From Syntrophotalea acetylenivorans (lineage in GTDB: Bacteria > Desulfobacterota > Desulfuromonadia > Desulfuromonadales > Syntrophotaleaceae): a stretch of 64,000 bases of DNA. The stretch lies in NCBI RefSeq assembly GCF_001887775.1, contig NZ_CP015519.1, positions 372,001-436,000 of the forward strand, written 5' to 3'. The translations under genes and the position numbers were made by a program. The notes under the pieces were generated by a model. The model saw only the letters and a list, made by a program, of their open reading frames with translations. It was not told the origin of the DNA and searched no databases. This document shows, in pieces, positions 34,928 through 45,134 of the stretch. The first letter of the stretch is position 1, and every line of letters starts with the position of its first letter.

Positions 34928-36160
34928 ATGCGTAGAGTCGTAGTAACTGGACTCGGGGTGGTTTCCGCTTTGGGTACTGGGGTGGAAAAGAACTGGGATG
35001 CGTTGATGACCGGGCGCTCCGGTATTGATCGTATCACTAGGTTTGATGCCTCTGAGTTTCCGACTCAGATTGCCGGCGAAGTCAAAGATTTTGACGCCAC
35101 GAACTATATGCCTAAGAAAGAGATCAAGAAGATGGATCTCTTTATCCAATACGCTCTGGCCGCAGCCGAAGAAGCCATGGAAGACTCCGGCCTGCAAGTG
35201 ACCGAAGAAAATGCGGAACGGGTCGGTGTTCTGGTGGGGGCTGGTCTTGGTGGTCTGCCGGCCATTGAGAAATATCACCAGGCCATGCTTGAAGGGGGCT
35301 ACAAAAAGATTTCCCCTTTCTTTATCCCGATGCTTATTACCAATTTGGCTCCCGGCCAAATTTCGATGAAATACGGTGCCAAGGGGCCTAACGTCTCTTC
35401 AGTCTCGGCCTGTGCTACCGGCACCCATTCAATCGGTGATGCTTATCATATTATTGCCCGTGGCGATGCGGATGCCATGATTGCGGGGGGCGCCGAATCG
35501 ACTATTACCCCCTTAGCTATCGGCGGTTTCAATGTAATGCGTGCCCTGTCTACCCGTAACGACGATCCTCAGACCGCCAGTAGGCCCTTTGAAAAAAATC
35601 GCGATGGTTTCGTTATGGCTGAAGGCGCCGGCATTCTGGTGCTTGAAGAATATGAAGCAGCCAAGGCTCGCGGCGCAAAAATTTACGGCGAAGTCTGTGG
35701 CTATGGTCTGACCTCCGATGCCCATCATTTAACCGCTCCTGCCCCTGGTGGGGAAGGGGCCGCCCGCTGTATGAAGATGGCTCTCAAAAATGGCGGTATC
35801 GCAGCGGAAGACGTCGACTACATTAATGCCCACGGAACTTCGACCCACTTCAACGACCTGTATGAAACGATGGCGATCAAGACCGTTCTTGGTGATCATG
35901 CCTACAAGACCATGGTCAGTTCTACCAAAGGTATGACGGGCCACGCTCTCGGGGCTGCCGGTGGTATCGAGGCGGCGTTTGCGCTTCTTACCATTGATCG
36001 CGGTGTTGTGCCGCCCACGATCAACTATCAGGAACCCGATCCCGAGTGTGACCTCGATTACGTTCCTAATGAAGCACGTCAGGCTGAGGTTAAGGTGGCG
36101 TTATCTAATTCTTTTGGTTTCGGTGGCACTAACGCCAGTTTATTGTTCCGTAAGGTATAA
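34928..36160 (+). CDS. fabF: 3-oxoacyl-ACP synthase II
   Basis: Elongates acyl-ACP. The 410-residue condensing enzyme has the nucleophile Cys in [12 protein letters not shown] (near 164), His in HGTSTHFND (near 303) and His in GHALGAAGG (near 340). AAAGGAGG precedes the ATG. It closes the fatty-acid block. Confidence 0.97.
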   Translation: MRRVVVTGLGVVSALGTGVEKNWDALMTGRSGIDRITRFDASEFPTQIAGEVKDFDATNYMPKKEIKKMDLFIQYALAAAEEAMEDSGLQVTEENAERVGVLVGAGLGGLPAIEKYHQAMLEGGYKKISPFFIPMLITNLAPGQISMKYGAKGPNVSSVSACATGTHSIGDAYHIIARGDADAMIAGGAESTITPLAIGGFNVMRALSTRNDDPQTASRPFEKNRDGFVMAEGAGILVLEEYEAAKARGAKIYGEVCGYGLTSDAHHLTAPAPGGEGAARCMKMALKNGGIAAEDVDYINAHGTSTHFNDLYETMAIKTVLGDHAYKTMVSSTKGMTGHALGAAGGIEAAFALLTIDRGVVPPTINYQEPDPECDLDYVPNEARQAEVKVALSNSFGFGGTNASLLFRKV

Positions 36161-36167
36161 GGATTTT

Positions 36168-36626
36168 ATGATGTTCTTAATTGCCAGCGATCACGGCGGT
36201 TTGCCGATGAAAGAGCTTATCTTGAATTATCTGGCTGCACGGGGCATCGAGGTTCGTGATCTTGGAACCGATAACGGCGACTCTGTCGATTATCCGGATT
36301 TCGGCGAAAAGGTGGCACGTGCCATTGCCAAGGGTGAAGCGGATAAGGGTATCCTTGTCTGTGGGACTGGCATCGGTATGTCCATCGTGGCCAATAAGTT
36401 CCCCGGGGTGAGAGCGGCTCTGGTGTGGGACGATTTTACCGCACAGATGTCTAAAGAGCATAATAATGCTAATATCATCGTGCTGGGGGGGCGTGTTCAA
36501 ACGCCCGAAGCCGCTTGCCGAATGGTCGGTATCTGGTTGGATACAGCCTTTGAAGGCGGCAGGCATCAGCAGCGCCTCGATAAAATCGCCCAGATAGAAC
36601 AGGACCTTCGGGCCGGGATACTCTAA
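36168..36626 (+). CDS. rpiB: Ribose-5-phosphate isomerase B
   Basis: Interconverts ribose-5-phosphate and ribulose-5-phosphate. The 152-residue LacAB/RpiB protein has IASDHGG at the start, VDYPDFG, and the active-site Cys in LVCGTGIGMSI. Two adjacent ATGs (36168, 36171) follow AAGGA, 8 bases after fabF. A product here feeds ribulose-5-phosphate for the riboflavin genes downstream, though that link is only positional. Confidence 0.95.
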   Translation: MMFLIASDHGGLPMKELILNYLAARGIEVRDLGTDNGDSVDYPDFGEKVARAIAKGEADKGILVCGTGIGMSIVANKFPGVRAALVWDDFTAQMSKEHNNANIIVLGGRVQTPEAACRMVGIWLDTAFEGGRHQQRLDKIAQIEQDLRAGIL

Positions 36627-36640
36627 CGGTTCAACGCTAA

Positions 36641-36664
36641 ATGGGCAGGCTGCGGCCTGCCCAT
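36641..36664 (+). terminator. Hairpin after rpiB
   Basis: A 10-bp perfect stem (ATGGGCAGGC with GCCTGCCCAT) and a 4-nt loop, with only a weak T-rich tail. Confidence 0.6.
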
Positions 36665-36725
36665 TCCTTGTTTTAAAGAAATTCAATTATCAGAATACAT
36701 CGAGTTAATATGGAGGTTGAGAAGG

Positions 36726-37976
36726 ATGGCTGAGATGCTCGCTAATTTCGATCCTGAAGTCGCCGGGGCCATACGGCAGGAAACGGAACGCCAGGAATAC
36801 AATTTGGAATTCATCGCGTCGGAAAATTTCGTCAGCGAACAGGTCATGGAAGCTCAGGGCTCCGTCATGACCAACAAATATGCTGAAGGCTATCCGCGCA
36901 AACGCTTCTATGGTGGTTGCGAAAAGGTCGATATGGTCGAAGATCTGGCTATTGCGAGAGCCAAGGAGATTTTTGGCGCAGATCACGCCAATGTCCAGGC
37001 CCACTCCGGATCCCAAGCCAATATGGCGGTATATTTTGCCGTCTGCAAGCCGGGCGATACTGTGTTGGGCATGGATCTCTCGCATGGAGGTCATCTTACC
37101 CATGGTTCGCCGGTTAACTTTTCCGGGAAACTGTACAACATTGTTTCATACGGCGTTGACAAGGAAACCGGCCGTATCGACTACGATGAAGTCGAGCGTA
37201 TTGCCCTCGAATGTAAACCGACCCTGATTGTCGCTGGTGCCAGCGCCTATGCCCGGACCATCGATTTTGAAGCCTTCCGGCGCATTGCCGACAAGGTCGG
37301 CGCCAAGGTAATGGTCGACATGGCACACATCGCCGGTTTGGTCGCTGCCGGGGTGCATCCGAGCCCGGTGCCTCATGCCGAATTCGTCACTACCACCACC
37401 CATAAAACATTGCGTGGTCCCCGCGGTGGTATGGTGTTGTGTCGTGAAGAATACGCCAAGATCATCGATAGCAACATTTTCCCCGGCATCCAGGGCGGCC
37501 CATTGATGCACGTTATTGCCGCCAAGGCCGTTGCTTTTAAAGAAGCATTGACTCCAGAATTTAAAGCTTATACCGAGCAGGTCGTTAAAAACGCCAAGGT
37601 GCTGGCCTCTGCTCTGGTCAAGCGTGGTTTCAATCTGGTTTCCGGCGGTACCGATAATCATCTTATGCTGATCGATTTCAGCGGCAGTGAGATCACCGGA
37701 AAGATGGCTTCTGCAGCCCTGGAAAAAGCCGGTATCACCGCCAATAAGAATACGGTACCCTTTGAGACCCGCTCGCCTTTCGTTACCAGCGGTATTCGTC
37801 TCGGCACCCCGGCCACCACGACTCGCGGTCTTAAGGAAGCCGAGATGGAACTGGTCGCGGCATGGATTGAGAGAGCCATCGCGAATATGGATAACGATAC
37901 GGTTCTGGAAGAGATCCGTGGAGAGGTTAAGGAATTGTGCAAAAAATTCCCCCTCTATGCTCATCGGCTGAAGTAA
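36726..37976 (+). CDS. glyA: Serine hydroxymethyltransferase
   Basis: PLP enzyme that converts serine and tetrahydrofolate to glycine and methylene-tetrahydrofolate. The 416-residue protein has the PLP lysine in [13 protein letters not shown] (near 228) and [17 protein letters not shown] and GGTDNHLML segments. The ATG at 36726 lies nine bases after GGAGG; a TTG at 36717 is the alternative. The stop codon shares a base with the next start. Confidence 0.97.
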   Translation: MAEMLANFDPEVAGAIRQETERQEYNLEFIASENFVSEQVMEAQGSVMTNKYAEGYPRKRFYGGCEKVDMVEDLAIARAKEIFGADHANVQAHSGSQANMAVYFAVCKPGDTVLGMDLSHGGHLTHGSPVNFSGKLYNIVSYGVDKETGRIDYDEVERIALECKPTLIVAGASAYARTIDFEAFRRIADKVGAKVMVDMAHIAGLVAAGVHPSPVPHAEFVTTTTHKTLRGPRGGMVLCREEYAKIIDSNIFPGIQGGPLMHVIAAKAVAFKEALTPEFKAYTEQVVKNAKVLASALVKRGFNLVSGGTDNHLMLIDFSGSEITGKMASAALEKAGITANKNTVPFETRSPFVTSGIRLGTPATTTRGLKEAEMELVAAWIERAIANMDNDTVLEEIRGEVKELCKKFPLYAHRLK

Positions 37977-38449
37977 TGACTCGTCCATCCTGGGAAGAGT
38001 ATTTCATGGAAATTGCCCGCTTGGTGGCCAGACGCTCGACTTGTCTGCGCCGCCAGGTGGGAGCCTTGTTGGTCAAGGATAAAAATATCCTCGCTACAGG
38101 ATATAACGGTACGCCCTCAGGAATCACTCATTGTGGCGATTCGGTTTGTCTGAGGGAGGCTCAACAGGTGCCGTCCGGTCAACGCCATGAACTTTGCAGG
38201 GGGCTTCATGCCGAGCAGAATGCCATTATTCAAGCGGCTAAGCACGGGATCAATATCAGTGGTGCTACCCTCTATTGCACCAACTCGCCCTGTGTCATTT
38301 GCAGTAAAATGATCATTAACGCCGGCATCGAAAAGGTACTCTACCTTGAAGGCTATCCTGATGACCTCTCCCGTCAGATGTTGCAGGAAGCCGGGATTGA
38401 AGTCCTTCTGATAGGCGATGCTCCAAAGGTTTCGGATACCTCACTATGA
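37976..38449 (+). CDS. Deoxycytidylate (dCMP) deaminase
   Basis: A zinc deaminase of the dCMP deaminase/ComEB type supplying dUMP for thymidylate. The 157-residue protein has HAEQNAI and PCVIC as the zinc site, with extra cysteines (CGDSVCLRE) typical of the family. The ATG overlaps the glyA stop (TAATG). Close linkage to glyA, source of methylene-folate for thymidylate synthase, fits. Confidence 0.93.
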   Translation: MTRPSWEEYFMEIARLVARRSTCLRRQVGALLVKDKNILATGYNGTPSGITHCGDSVCLREAQQVPSGQRHELCRGLHAEQNAIIQAAKHGINISGATLYCTNSPCVICSKMIINAGIEKVLYLEGYPDDLSRQMLQEAGIEVLLIGDAPKVSDTSL

Positions 38450-38919
38450 AATGTCCGTTCTGCGGCTTTGCCGATAATCGTGTCATTGATTCGCGTCTTG
38501 GCAAGGAAGGCAACAGTATTCGTCGCCGCCGGGAATGTCTGCAGTGCGAGCGTCGCTTTACCACTTACGAGCGGGTCGAGGAGATACTGCCTCTGATTGT
38601 TAAAAAGGATGGCCGTCGCCAACCTTTCGATCGGCTTAAAGTGATTGCCGGTATGCAGCGAGCCTGCGAAAAGCGTCCTGTATCCTTTGCGACCATTGAA
38701 AATATTGTCGATCAGCTTGAACGCCAATTGCAGGAAAGCGGTGATCGCGAGGTTGATTCCAGCCGCATCGGTAAAGCGGTCATGGATGCTCTTCATGAAA
38801 TAGACGAGGTCGCCTACGTTCGCTTTGCTTCGGTTTATCGCCAGTTCAAAGATATCAATGAATTCATGGATGAACTTAAGGATATCCTTGCAGACGGCGG
38901 CGGTCAGAAGCCCGGTTAA
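38446..38919 (+). CDS. nrdR: Transcriptional repressor NrdR
   Basis: A 157-residue repressor of ribonucleotide reductase genes. The N-terminal zinc ribbon is CPFCG ... [12 protein letters not shown], followed by an ATP-cone ([18 protein letters not shown]). It overlaps the deaminase gene by four bases. NrdR recognises NrdR boxes; none was sought successfully within this window. Confidence 0.96.
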   Translation: MKCPFCGFADNRVIDSRLGKEGNSIRRRRECLQCERRFTTYERVEEILPLIVKKDGRRQPFDRLKVIAGMQRACEKRPVSFATIENIVDQLERQLQESGDREVDSSRIGKAVMDALHEIDEVAYVRFASVYRQFKDINEFMDELKDILADGGGQKPG

Positions 38920-38932
38920 TCAGTTTCTGTCT

Positions 38933-39052
38933 GAAAACGGCTCTTTTCCGCCGTGGCGGCGTCAATCTTCGAGCTTGCTTGTGTGGCGTACCGGTGTACG
39001 CCTCCGCGCAAGCCCTTGATTCTCTTGCCACGACGAAAAATCTCTCGTTTTC
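38933..39052. repeat. 120-nt stepped imperfect palindrome
   Basis: Paired blocks step outward symmetrically from the centre: GGCGTAC/GTACGCC (38985, 38996), GCTTGC/GCAAGC (38973, 39008), AATC/GATT (38964, 39018), CGTGGC/GCCACG (38952, 39027), TTTT and CG blocks, and GAAAAC/GTTTTC (38933, 39047). Unpaired gaps are 4-6 bases on both sides. It fills most of the nrdR-ribD gap and looks like a dispersed palindromic element. Confidence 0.7.
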
Positions 39053-39123
39053 AACTCGGCAACCAGTCCGGTGATCATCCGGAGTCTCCGTATGAGCACC
39101 AACAGTTACAGGTCTTTTCAGTC

Positions 39124-40233
39124 ATGGAAGCAACTGCGGATCGATATATGCGTCGGGCTCTTGAGCTAGGAGCCCAAGCTGAGGGACGGACCAGGCCCAA
39201 TCCGGCTGTCGGCGCCGTGGTTGTTGCCGACAATCAGATCGTCGGCGAGGGGTTCCATCCCGCTGCCGGCCAGCCTCATGCAGAAGTCTTTGCCCTGCAA
39301 GCAGCAGCTGAGCGTGCTGTAAATGCCGATCTTTATGTCACCCTTGAACCCTGTTCCCATCAAGGCCGCACCGGCCCCTGCACCGAGGTGATAATTGCTG
39401 CCGGCATTCGGCGTGTCTTTGTCGGTACCCAAGATCCCAACCCGCAAGTGGCCGGTTCAGGCATCCGCCGCCTACAGCAAGCCGGAATTCAGGTTGCAGT
39501 CGGTCTCCGTGATAAAGAGTGCCGCCGCCTGATCGCCCCTTTTGCCAAGCATGTAACTACCGGGCTTCCATTCGTTATTCTCAAAAGCGCCGTTACTCTC
39601 GATGGCCAGACAGCCACCTCGACCGGCGATTCCCAATGGATTTCCAATTCCCGGAGCCGTGAAGAGGTCCATCGTCTTCGGGACCGCGTCGATGCTATCA
39701 TGGTCGGTGTCGGAACCGTACTGCATGATGACCCTAAACTCACCACCCGTTTGCCGGGGGGACGGGATCCTTTACGCATTGTCGTCGATTCTCAATTACG
39801 GACACCTCCCCAGGCGACCCTGCTCCACCTTGATTCATCTGCTGAAACTTTGATTGCACATATTTCCACAGCATCAGTAGAGCGCCGAGACCGTCTCCTG
39901 GAGAACCGCGCAACTCTTTTGAAAACCGCAGAATCCGACGGGCGGGTCGATTTGCACGATCTGTTGGCACAATTGGGGCGCCGCGGGGTGCAGAGTGTTT
40001 TACTGGAAGGCGGGGCGCAATTAAATGCGGCTTTTCTAAAGGCAGACCTGATCGACCGCATGATGATTTTTGTCGCGCCAAAGGTGATCGGCGGCAATGG
40101 TGGCTTCGGTATTTTTGCCGGGGAAGGTTTTGCCCGCCTGGCGGACGCCAAACAATTGCAGGATATTCGTTTTCGTCAATTTGGCGACGACATACTTATT
40201 GAGGGAGAGGTAATACGATGTTTACCGGCCTGA
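39124..40233 (+). CDS. ribD: Bifunctional riboflavin deaminase/reductase
   Basis: Carries out the deaminase and reductase steps after GTP opening in riboflavin synthesis. The N-terminal cytidine-deaminase fold has HAEVFAL and the zinc site PCSHQGRTGPC; the C-terminal half is the NADPH reductase (KSAVTLDGQTAT, GVGTVLHDDPKLT, LLEGG). At 369 residues it is full length. The ATG at 39124 has no clear ribosome site; the frame is open back to 38953 through the palindrome but that part is not conserved. Confidence 0.95.
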   Translation: MEATADRYMRRALELGAQAEGRTRPNPAVGAVVVADNQIVGEGFHPAAGQPHAEVFALQAAAERAVNADLYVTLEPCSHQGRTGPCTEVIIAAGIRRVFVGTQDPNPQVAGSGIRRLQQAGIQVAVGLRDKECRRLIAPFAKHVTTGLPFVILKSAVTLDGQTATSTGDSQWISNSRSREEVHRLRDRVDAIMVGVGTVLHDDPKLTTRLPGGRDPLRIVVDSQLRTPPQATLLHLDSSAETLIAHISTASVERRDRLLENRATLLKTAESDGRVDLHDLLAQLGRRGVQSVLLEGGAQLNAAFLKADLIDRMMIFVAPKVIGGNGGFGIFAGEGFARLADAKQLQDIRFRQFGDDILIEGEVIRCLPA

Positions 40234-40868
40234 TCGAAGATCTCGGTACCGTGCGCTCTCTTCAGACCGGAGGCGGCAGTGGGCGAATTACTATTGCGAC
40301 CTCCCTGTCTATGGATGAGATTGCTCTGGGCGATAGCATTGCCGTTAATGGTGTCTGTTTGACCGTGGTGACCTTTGGAGGCGGACAGTTCAGCGCAGAT
40401 GTTTCTGCGGAGAGCCTCTCCCGGACTGTACTCGGTGATTTACGTCCCGGTCAGCAAGTAAACCTGGAACGGGCTTTGCGTTTGTCCGACCGACTGGGCG
40501 GCCATTTGGTCAGCGGTCATGTCGATGGGCTTGGTGTGGTGACTGAACGTTATCAGGATAGAAACGCGGTGCGTTTTACTATTGAAGTTCCTGCCGCACT
40601 ACAGCGCTACCTGGTGGAAAAGGGTTCCGTGGCTATCGACGGGATCAGTCTGACGGTTAACAGTGTCAGCGGACAAGGGTTCAGCGTGGCCGTTATTCCC
40701 CATTCTCTGGCGAAAACCACTCTGCAAGAGCGTCGGGTTGGCTCAACCGTCAATATCGAAACAGACCTGCTCGGAAAATACGTGGAGCGTCTGCTCCGGC
40801 CCGCTTCAGAGCGAGGTGAAGAGGGGGCTCTCAGCCTCGATATGCTTGCCAAAAATGGCTTTCTGTGA
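40218..40868 (+). CDS. ribE: Riboflavin synthase alpha subunit
   Basis: Dismutates two lumazines to riboflavin. The 216-residue protein has two lumazine-binding repeats, starting MFTGLIEDLGTV and repeating around GGHLVSGHVDGLG; VNGVCLTV and IDGISLTVN match the two halves. It overlaps ribD by 16 bases. Confidence 0.96.
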   Translation: MFTGLIEDLGTVRSLQTGGGSGRITIATSLSMDEIALGDSIAVNGVCLTVVTFGGGQFSADVSAESLSRTVLGDLRPGQQVNLERALRLSDRLGGHLVSGHVDGLGVVTERYQDRNAVRFTIEVPAALQRYLVEKGSVAIDGISLTVNSVSGQGFSVAVIPHSLAKTTLQERRVGSTVNIETDLLGKYVERLLRPASERGEEGALSLDMLAKNGFL

Positions 40869-40900
40869 CATAGTACGCCCCGCGAAAGGGAGGCAACGAC

Positions 40901-42106
40901 ATGCCGATTCAAAATATTGAAGCGGCCCTGGAAGATATCCGCCAGGGCAAAATGGTTATATTGGTCGATGATGAGGATCGAGAAAATGAAGGCGATCTGG
41001 TCATCGCAGCTGAACTGGTCACACCCGAGGCCGTTAATTTCATGGCTAAGGAAGGGCGAGGTTTAATCTGCTTATCCCTCACCGAAGAGCGGGCCGACGA
41101 GTTGGACCTGCCCCTGATGGTACAGGAAAACAGTTCGTCTTTCGGGACAGCTTTTACCGTTTCCATCGAAGCCCGCCGTGGTGTTTCGACGGGCATTTCC
41201 GCCAAGGATCGAGCGACCACGATTCAGGTTGCAATTGCCGATGAATCGCAGGCTAAAGACCTGGCCAGACCCGGTCATGTTTTTCCTTTAAGGGCCAAAA
41301 AAGGTGGTGTTCTTGTACGCGCCGGGCAGACTGAGGGCTCGGTCGATCTGGCGAGACTGGCGGGACTTAAACCGGCTGGTGTTATCTGCGAGATCATGAA
41401 CGATGACGGCAGCATGGCTCGCATGCCGCAACTGAAAAAGTTTGCCAAGAAACACGACCTCAAAATCGTTACTGTAGCAGACCTTGTCAGCTATCGTATG
41501 CGCAAAGAGCTGTTGGTTCGGCGAGCTGCCGACACCATTATTCCGACCCCCTTTGGTGGTGACTTTCAGGCCATCGCTTACGAAAATGAGGTCGATGATT
41601 TACAGCACCTGGCCCTGGTTAAAGGTACCATTGATCCGGAAAAGCCGGTGATGGTTCGGGTTCATTCAGAATGCCTGACCGGAGACGTATTCGGTTCCTT
41701 GCGTTGTGATTGCGGTGACCAATTGCACTCGGCCATGTGTCAAATCGCCGATGACGGCTGTGGCGTTATCGTCTACATGCGCCAGGAAGGACGGGGCATC
41801 GGTCTGATCAATAAACTTAAAGCCTATGCCTTGCAGGACGATGGTCATGATACGGTAGAGGCCAATGTGGCACTCGGCTTTCAAGATGATCTTCGAGACT
41901 ACGGTATCGGCGCGCAGATTCTACTGGATCTCGGCGTGCGGAAAATTCGACTCATGACCAATAATCCCAAAAAGATCGTCGGTCTAGAAGGATATGGTCT
42001 CAATGTCGTCGAAAGAGTACCGATCGAGATATCACCGACCTGCGAAAACCTTCGCTATCTCAAAACTAAACGGGAAAAAATGGGGCACCTGCTAGAAAAC
42101 CTCTAG
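40901..42106 (+). CDS. ribBA: Bifunctional DHBP synthase/GTP cyclohydrolase II
   Basis: The N-terminal half is 3,4-dihydroxybutanone-4-phosphate synthase ([12 protein letters not shown] and the [16 protein letters not shown] region); the C-terminal half is GTP cyclohydrolase II with the zinc motif C-x10-C-x-C ([17 protein letters not shown]) and RQEGRGIGL. At 401 residues both domains appear complete, so it provides both precursors of lumazine. The C-terminal Arg-Tyr-Cys-Asp positions look intact. Confidence 0.96.
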   Translation: MPIQNIEAALEDIRQGKMVILVDDEDRENEGDLVIAAELVTPEAVNFMAKEGRGLICLSLTEERADELDLPLMVQENSSSFGTAFTVSIEARRGVSTGISAKDRATTIQVAIADESQAKDLARPGHVFPLRAKKGGVLVRAGQTEGSVDLARLAGLKPAGVICEIMNDDGSMARMPQLKKFAKKHDLKIVTVADLVSYRMRKELLVRRAADTIIPTPFGGDFQAIAYENEVDDLQHLALVKGTIDPEKPVMVRVHSECLTGDVFGSLRCDCGDQLHSAMCQIADDGCGVIVYMRQEGRGIGLINKLKAYALQDDGHDTVEANVALGFQDDLRDYGIGAQILLDLGVRKIRLMTNNPKKIVGLEGYGLNVVERVPIEISPTCENLRYLKTKREKMGHLLENL

Positions 42107-42248
42107 CCGTAGGCGGCGGAAGTTAATATGTTTCGCCCGGTGCATAAAAGTGTGACAACGCAGCCCACTTGAGGCCGAAGATCCTGTGAGAATTCTCGCT
42201 GGATCCGGTCCATGATAATAAAAATCGCCATAGAAGAGGGAGAATACC

Positions 42249-42713
42249 ATGGCCAGAATCATCGAAGGCAAGCTCGACGCCAAGGGCCTTAAGGTCGCTA
42301 TCGTGGTCAGCCGTTTTAACAGCTTTATCTGTGAACGCTTGTTGGAAGGGGCAACGGACGCTCTGCTGCGTCATAATGCCGATGATGGCGATATCGATGT
42401 GATCCGGGTCCCCGGTGCTTTCGAAATTCCCTTGGTGGCAAAGAAACTTGCGACCTCAGGTCGCTACGACGGAGTGATCTGCCTTGGTGCCGTTATTCGC
42501 GGCGCCACTCCACACTTCGATTATGTTTGTGCCGAAGTGTCCAAAGGGGTTGCTTCCGTCAGCCTCGATACCGATATTCCTATTGCCTTCGGTGTTATTA
42601 CTACCGATACCATTGAACAGGCCATTGAACGAGCCGGCAGCAAGGCTGGCAACAAGGGTGCTGAAGCCGCCATGGTGGTGATCGAGATGCTTAACCTGTT
42701 TAGGGCGCTCTGA
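42249..42713 (+). CDS. ribH: 6,7-dimethyl-8-ribityllumazine synthase
   Basis: Condenses the RibBA and RibD products to lumazine. The 154-residue protein has [31 protein letters not shown] and the KGAEAA end. It is separated from ribBA by 142 bases in which no FMN riboswitch or terminator was recognised. nusB starts 5 bases downstream. Confidence 0.96.
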   Translation: MARIIEGKLDAKGLKVAIVVSRFNSFICERLLEGATDALLRHNADDGDIDVIRVPGAFEIPLVAKKLATSGRYDGVICLGAVIRGATPHFDYVCAEVSKGVASVSLDTDIPIAFGVITTDTIEQAIERAGSKAGNKGAEAAMVVIEMLNLFRAL

Positions 42714-42718
42714 TTAAT

Positions 42719-43189
42719 ATGCAAAACGGTTCCCGTCGTCAAGGCCGCGAATTGGCCATAAAAATACTCTTCAGCCTGTTTGAGGACCAATCTTCCCTCG
42801 ACCATGTGCTAGAGACTTTTTGGAATAACTTTCGTTTTAACAACGATATCCTCGGTGACCCGATGGATGAGGTGGAGTTGCCTGTTAAGGAGGATATCCG
42901 CCTTTTTACCGAGGAACTGGTGCGAGGTGTTGCGACTCATCGTGAGCAGCTTGACCAGGTTATCGATGAGTTTTCCACCAACTGGTCTCTGGAGCGTATG
43001 TCGAGAGTCGATCTCGCCATCCTGCGCATGGGGGCCTTTGAATTGTTGTTTCAGCCTCAAACGCCTACGAGTGTAGTCATTAACGAAGCGGTAGAAGTCG
43101 GCAAGCGCTACGGCACTCAAGAAACACCGTCTTTTGTCAACGGCCTGCTCGACAAGGTATCCCGAATCTATCGCCCCAAGTCCTCATGA
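42719..43189 (+). CDS. nusB: Transcription antitermination factor NusB
   Basis: Binds boxA with NusE to allow rRNA antitermination. The 156-residue all-helical protein has RRQGRELAIKILFSL at the start, WSLERMSRVDLAILRMGAFELLF and NEAVEVGKRYGTQETPSFVNGLLD. The ribH-nusB pairing is widely conserved. Confidence 0.96.
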   Translation: MQNGSRRQGRELAIKILFSLFEDQSSLDHVLETFWNNFRFNNDILGDPMDEVELPVKEDIRLFTEELVRGVATHREQLDQVIDEFSTNWSLERMSRVDLAILRMGAFELLFQPQTPTSVVINEAVEVGKRYGTQETPSFVNGLLDKVSRIYRPKSS

Positions 43190-43641
43190 ACTCGGTGCGG
43201 GTCTTAGCTCAGGCGCCGGATCGCATGCCCGGAGAGGTCGTCGCCGGTTTTTTCTTTGAAGACCAGCGCCCCGTTGAAGGACCTTCCGCTCTACTCGATT
43301 GGCGCCTGAACGGTCTGCTGCATAAATTGTTACTGGCCGGTTCGGCTACGGGCCAGCTGGGGGAAAATATTCTGGTCGGCAACAACGGTAAACTTGAGGC
43401 ATCCTGGATTCTCTTTGTCGGTGGCGGCAGGCTTCAGGATCTGGCTCCCTTTACCTATGGGGGACTGGTCAGCAGCGTTGTCGACGATTGCCGCCGAGCC
43501 GGATTTAACCAGATTTCATTGTGTTTAACCGCACCGGCAGATGCTGCCCCCGACTGGGTGGAACAGCTCGCAAGAGAACTGGCTCTTGGATCCGGTGATA
43601 TGGAAATCCTGCTGACGTTGCAAGAAGGGGTCGGCGCCTGA
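43186..43641 (+). CDS. Stand-alone M17 leucyl-aminopeptidase N-terminal-like domain protein
   Basis: A 151-residue protein resembling the macro-like N-terminal domain of cytosol (M17) aminopeptidases: VAGFFFEDQRPVEGPSALLDWRLNGLL, ENILVGNNGKLEASWILFVGGG. The catalytic metallopeptidase domain is absent, so enzyme activity is not expected. It overlaps nusB by four bases. Role unknown. Confidence 0.65.
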   Translation: MNSVRVLAQAPDRMPGEVVAGFFFEDQRPVEGPSALLDWRLNGLLHKLLLAGSATGQLGENILVGNNGKLEASWILFVGGGRLQDLAPFTYGGLVSSVVDDCRRAGFNQISLCLTAPADAAPDWVEQLARELALGSGDMEILLTLQEGVGA

Positions 43642-43704
43642 GTTAGTCTTTTGTTTTAAGATTTACAGGATCTGATAGAAGTTTTTCGATTGCAAGGGGG
43701 GGCT

Positions 43705-45015
43705 ATGAAAGAGGTCAAGGTAGGGTTGCTCGGATTTGGTACCATCGGTGCCGGGGTGGTCAGGGTTTTTCAACAGAATTCACAGGTGATGACCGATCGC
43801 CTGGGTGCTTCCATAAAGCTGGCACGCATTGCCGATCTCGATATCACCACTGACCGTGGCGTGCAGGTTGAGGAGGGCGTGCTCACTACCGACGCTAACC
43901 AGGTATTGACCGCTCCGGATATCGATGTCGTTATTGAATTGATCGGTGGTTATGAGCCTGCCCGTTCTTTTGTGTTAAAAGCGATTGAAAACGGTAAACA
44001 TGTTGTAACCGCCAACAAAGCCCTGTTGGCTAAGTACGGCGACGAAATCTTAGCTGCCGCGGCCGAAAAGGGTGTGGAAGTCATGTTTGAAGCCTCCGTC
44101 GGAGGTGGTATCCCTGTGCTTTCCGCTATCAAGGAGAATCTCTGCGTTAACCGGTTTCGCTCGATATTCGGTATCCTCAACGGTACCTGCAACTATATCC
44201 TGACCCGTATGACGGATGAAGGGGCTGATTTTGCCGCAGTACTGAAAGATGCACAGGATGTCGGCTACGCCGAAGCCGATCCCACCTTCGATATCGAAGG
44301 GGTCGACACGGCCCATAAACTCGCCATTCTCATCGGCCTCTGTTACGGTACGCGGGTGGATTGTGACGACATTCATTTGGAAGGCATCAGTCAGATCTCA
44401 GCGGTTGATATTCAATTCGCCCGCCAATTTGGCTACAAAATCAAATTGCTTGCTATCAGCAAAGAGGTGGACGGAGAAATCGAGGCCCGGGTTCATCCGA
44501 CCATGATTCCGCAAAATGCTCCTCTGGCCGATGTGGATGGGGTGTTCAACGCCGTCCGCCTGGTTGGTGATTTTGTCGGGCCGGTGATGTTGTATGGTCA
44601 GGGAGCGGGTATGGACGCGACTGCCAGCGCCGTTATGGGCGATGTCATGTCGATTGCGAGAAACCAGCTGACCGGTGCCATTGGCAGAACCCCGGCCATG
44701 GCCTATTGTCCTACCGCCATCGGTAAGTTGCCCCTTAAAGCGATGTCCGATATTGTGAGTCGCTATTATCTGCGTTTCAGTACTGTGGACAAGCCCGGCG
44801 TAGTGGCTCGAATCGCCACTATTCTCGGTAACTATCAGATTTGTATTTCCTCCATGATGCAGCCGGAGGGGCATGCCGTTGATACGGTGCCGATTGTAAT
44901 TATGACCGACGATGCCAGGGAAGCGGATATTCGATCCGCACTTGATGAAATTGATCGCCTGGATGTCGTTCACGAGCCGAGTCACTTTATTCGGATTGAA
45001 AACACTATCGAATAG
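43705..45015 (+). CDS. hom: Homoserine dehydrogenase
   Basis: Reduces aspartate semialdehyde to homoserine for threonine and methionine. The 436-residue protein has the NAD(P) motif GLLGFGTIGAGVV, NKALLAKYG, GGGIPVL and the C-terminal ACT domain (RFSTVDKPGVVARIATIL) for feedback control. The ATG at 43705 follows a G-run ribosome site; an upstream in-frame TTG adds five residues. A convergent O-acetylhomoserine sulfhydrylase lies downstream. Confidence 0.95.
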   Translation: MKEVKVGLLGFGTIGAGVVRVFQQNSQVMTDRLGASIKLARIADLDITTDRGVQVEEGVLTTDANQVLTAPDIDVVIELIGGYEPARSFVLKAIENGKHVVTANKALLAKYGDEILAAAAEKGVEVMFEASVGGGIPVLSAIKENLCVNRFRSIFGILNGTCNYILTRMTDEGADFAAVLKDAQDVGYAEADPTFDIEGVDTAHKLAILIGLCYGTRVDCDDIHLEGISQISAVDIQFARQFGYKIKLLAISKEVDGEIEARVHPTMIPQNAPLADVDGVFNAVRLVGDFVGPVMLYGQGAGMDATASAVMGDVMSIARNQLTGAIGRTPAMAYCPTAIGKLPLKAMSDIVSRYYLRFSTVDKPGVVARIATILGNYQICISSMMQPEGHAVDTVPIVIMTDDAREADIRSALDEIDRLDVVHEPSHFIRIENTIE

Positions 45016-45056
45016 TTGATCTTAGGAGCCTATTGATGGTCTCCTTGAGCTAAAGC

Positions 45057-45088
45057 AAAAAAGGCGCCCCGGTTCGGGCGCCTTTTTT
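45057..45088. terminator. Bidirectional terminator between hom and trmL
   Basis: GGCGCCC/GGGCGCC stem, 6-nt loop, flanked by A6 and T6, so it can serve both convergent genes. Confidence 0.93.
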
Positions 45089-45134
45089 GTTGGTAAATTG
45101 TTCTGATCGGTAACCCGTCAATGGGATTATCCTT

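Noticed and set aside
38953-39123. A 57-codon N-terminal extension of ribD
   Set aside because: It is the translated palindrome; RibD conservation starts at 39124.
42107-42248. Possible FMN riboswitch before ribH
   Set aside because: Pieces such as GATCC and CCGGT occur, but the conserved FMN core is missing and no terminator or sequestering stem is seen.
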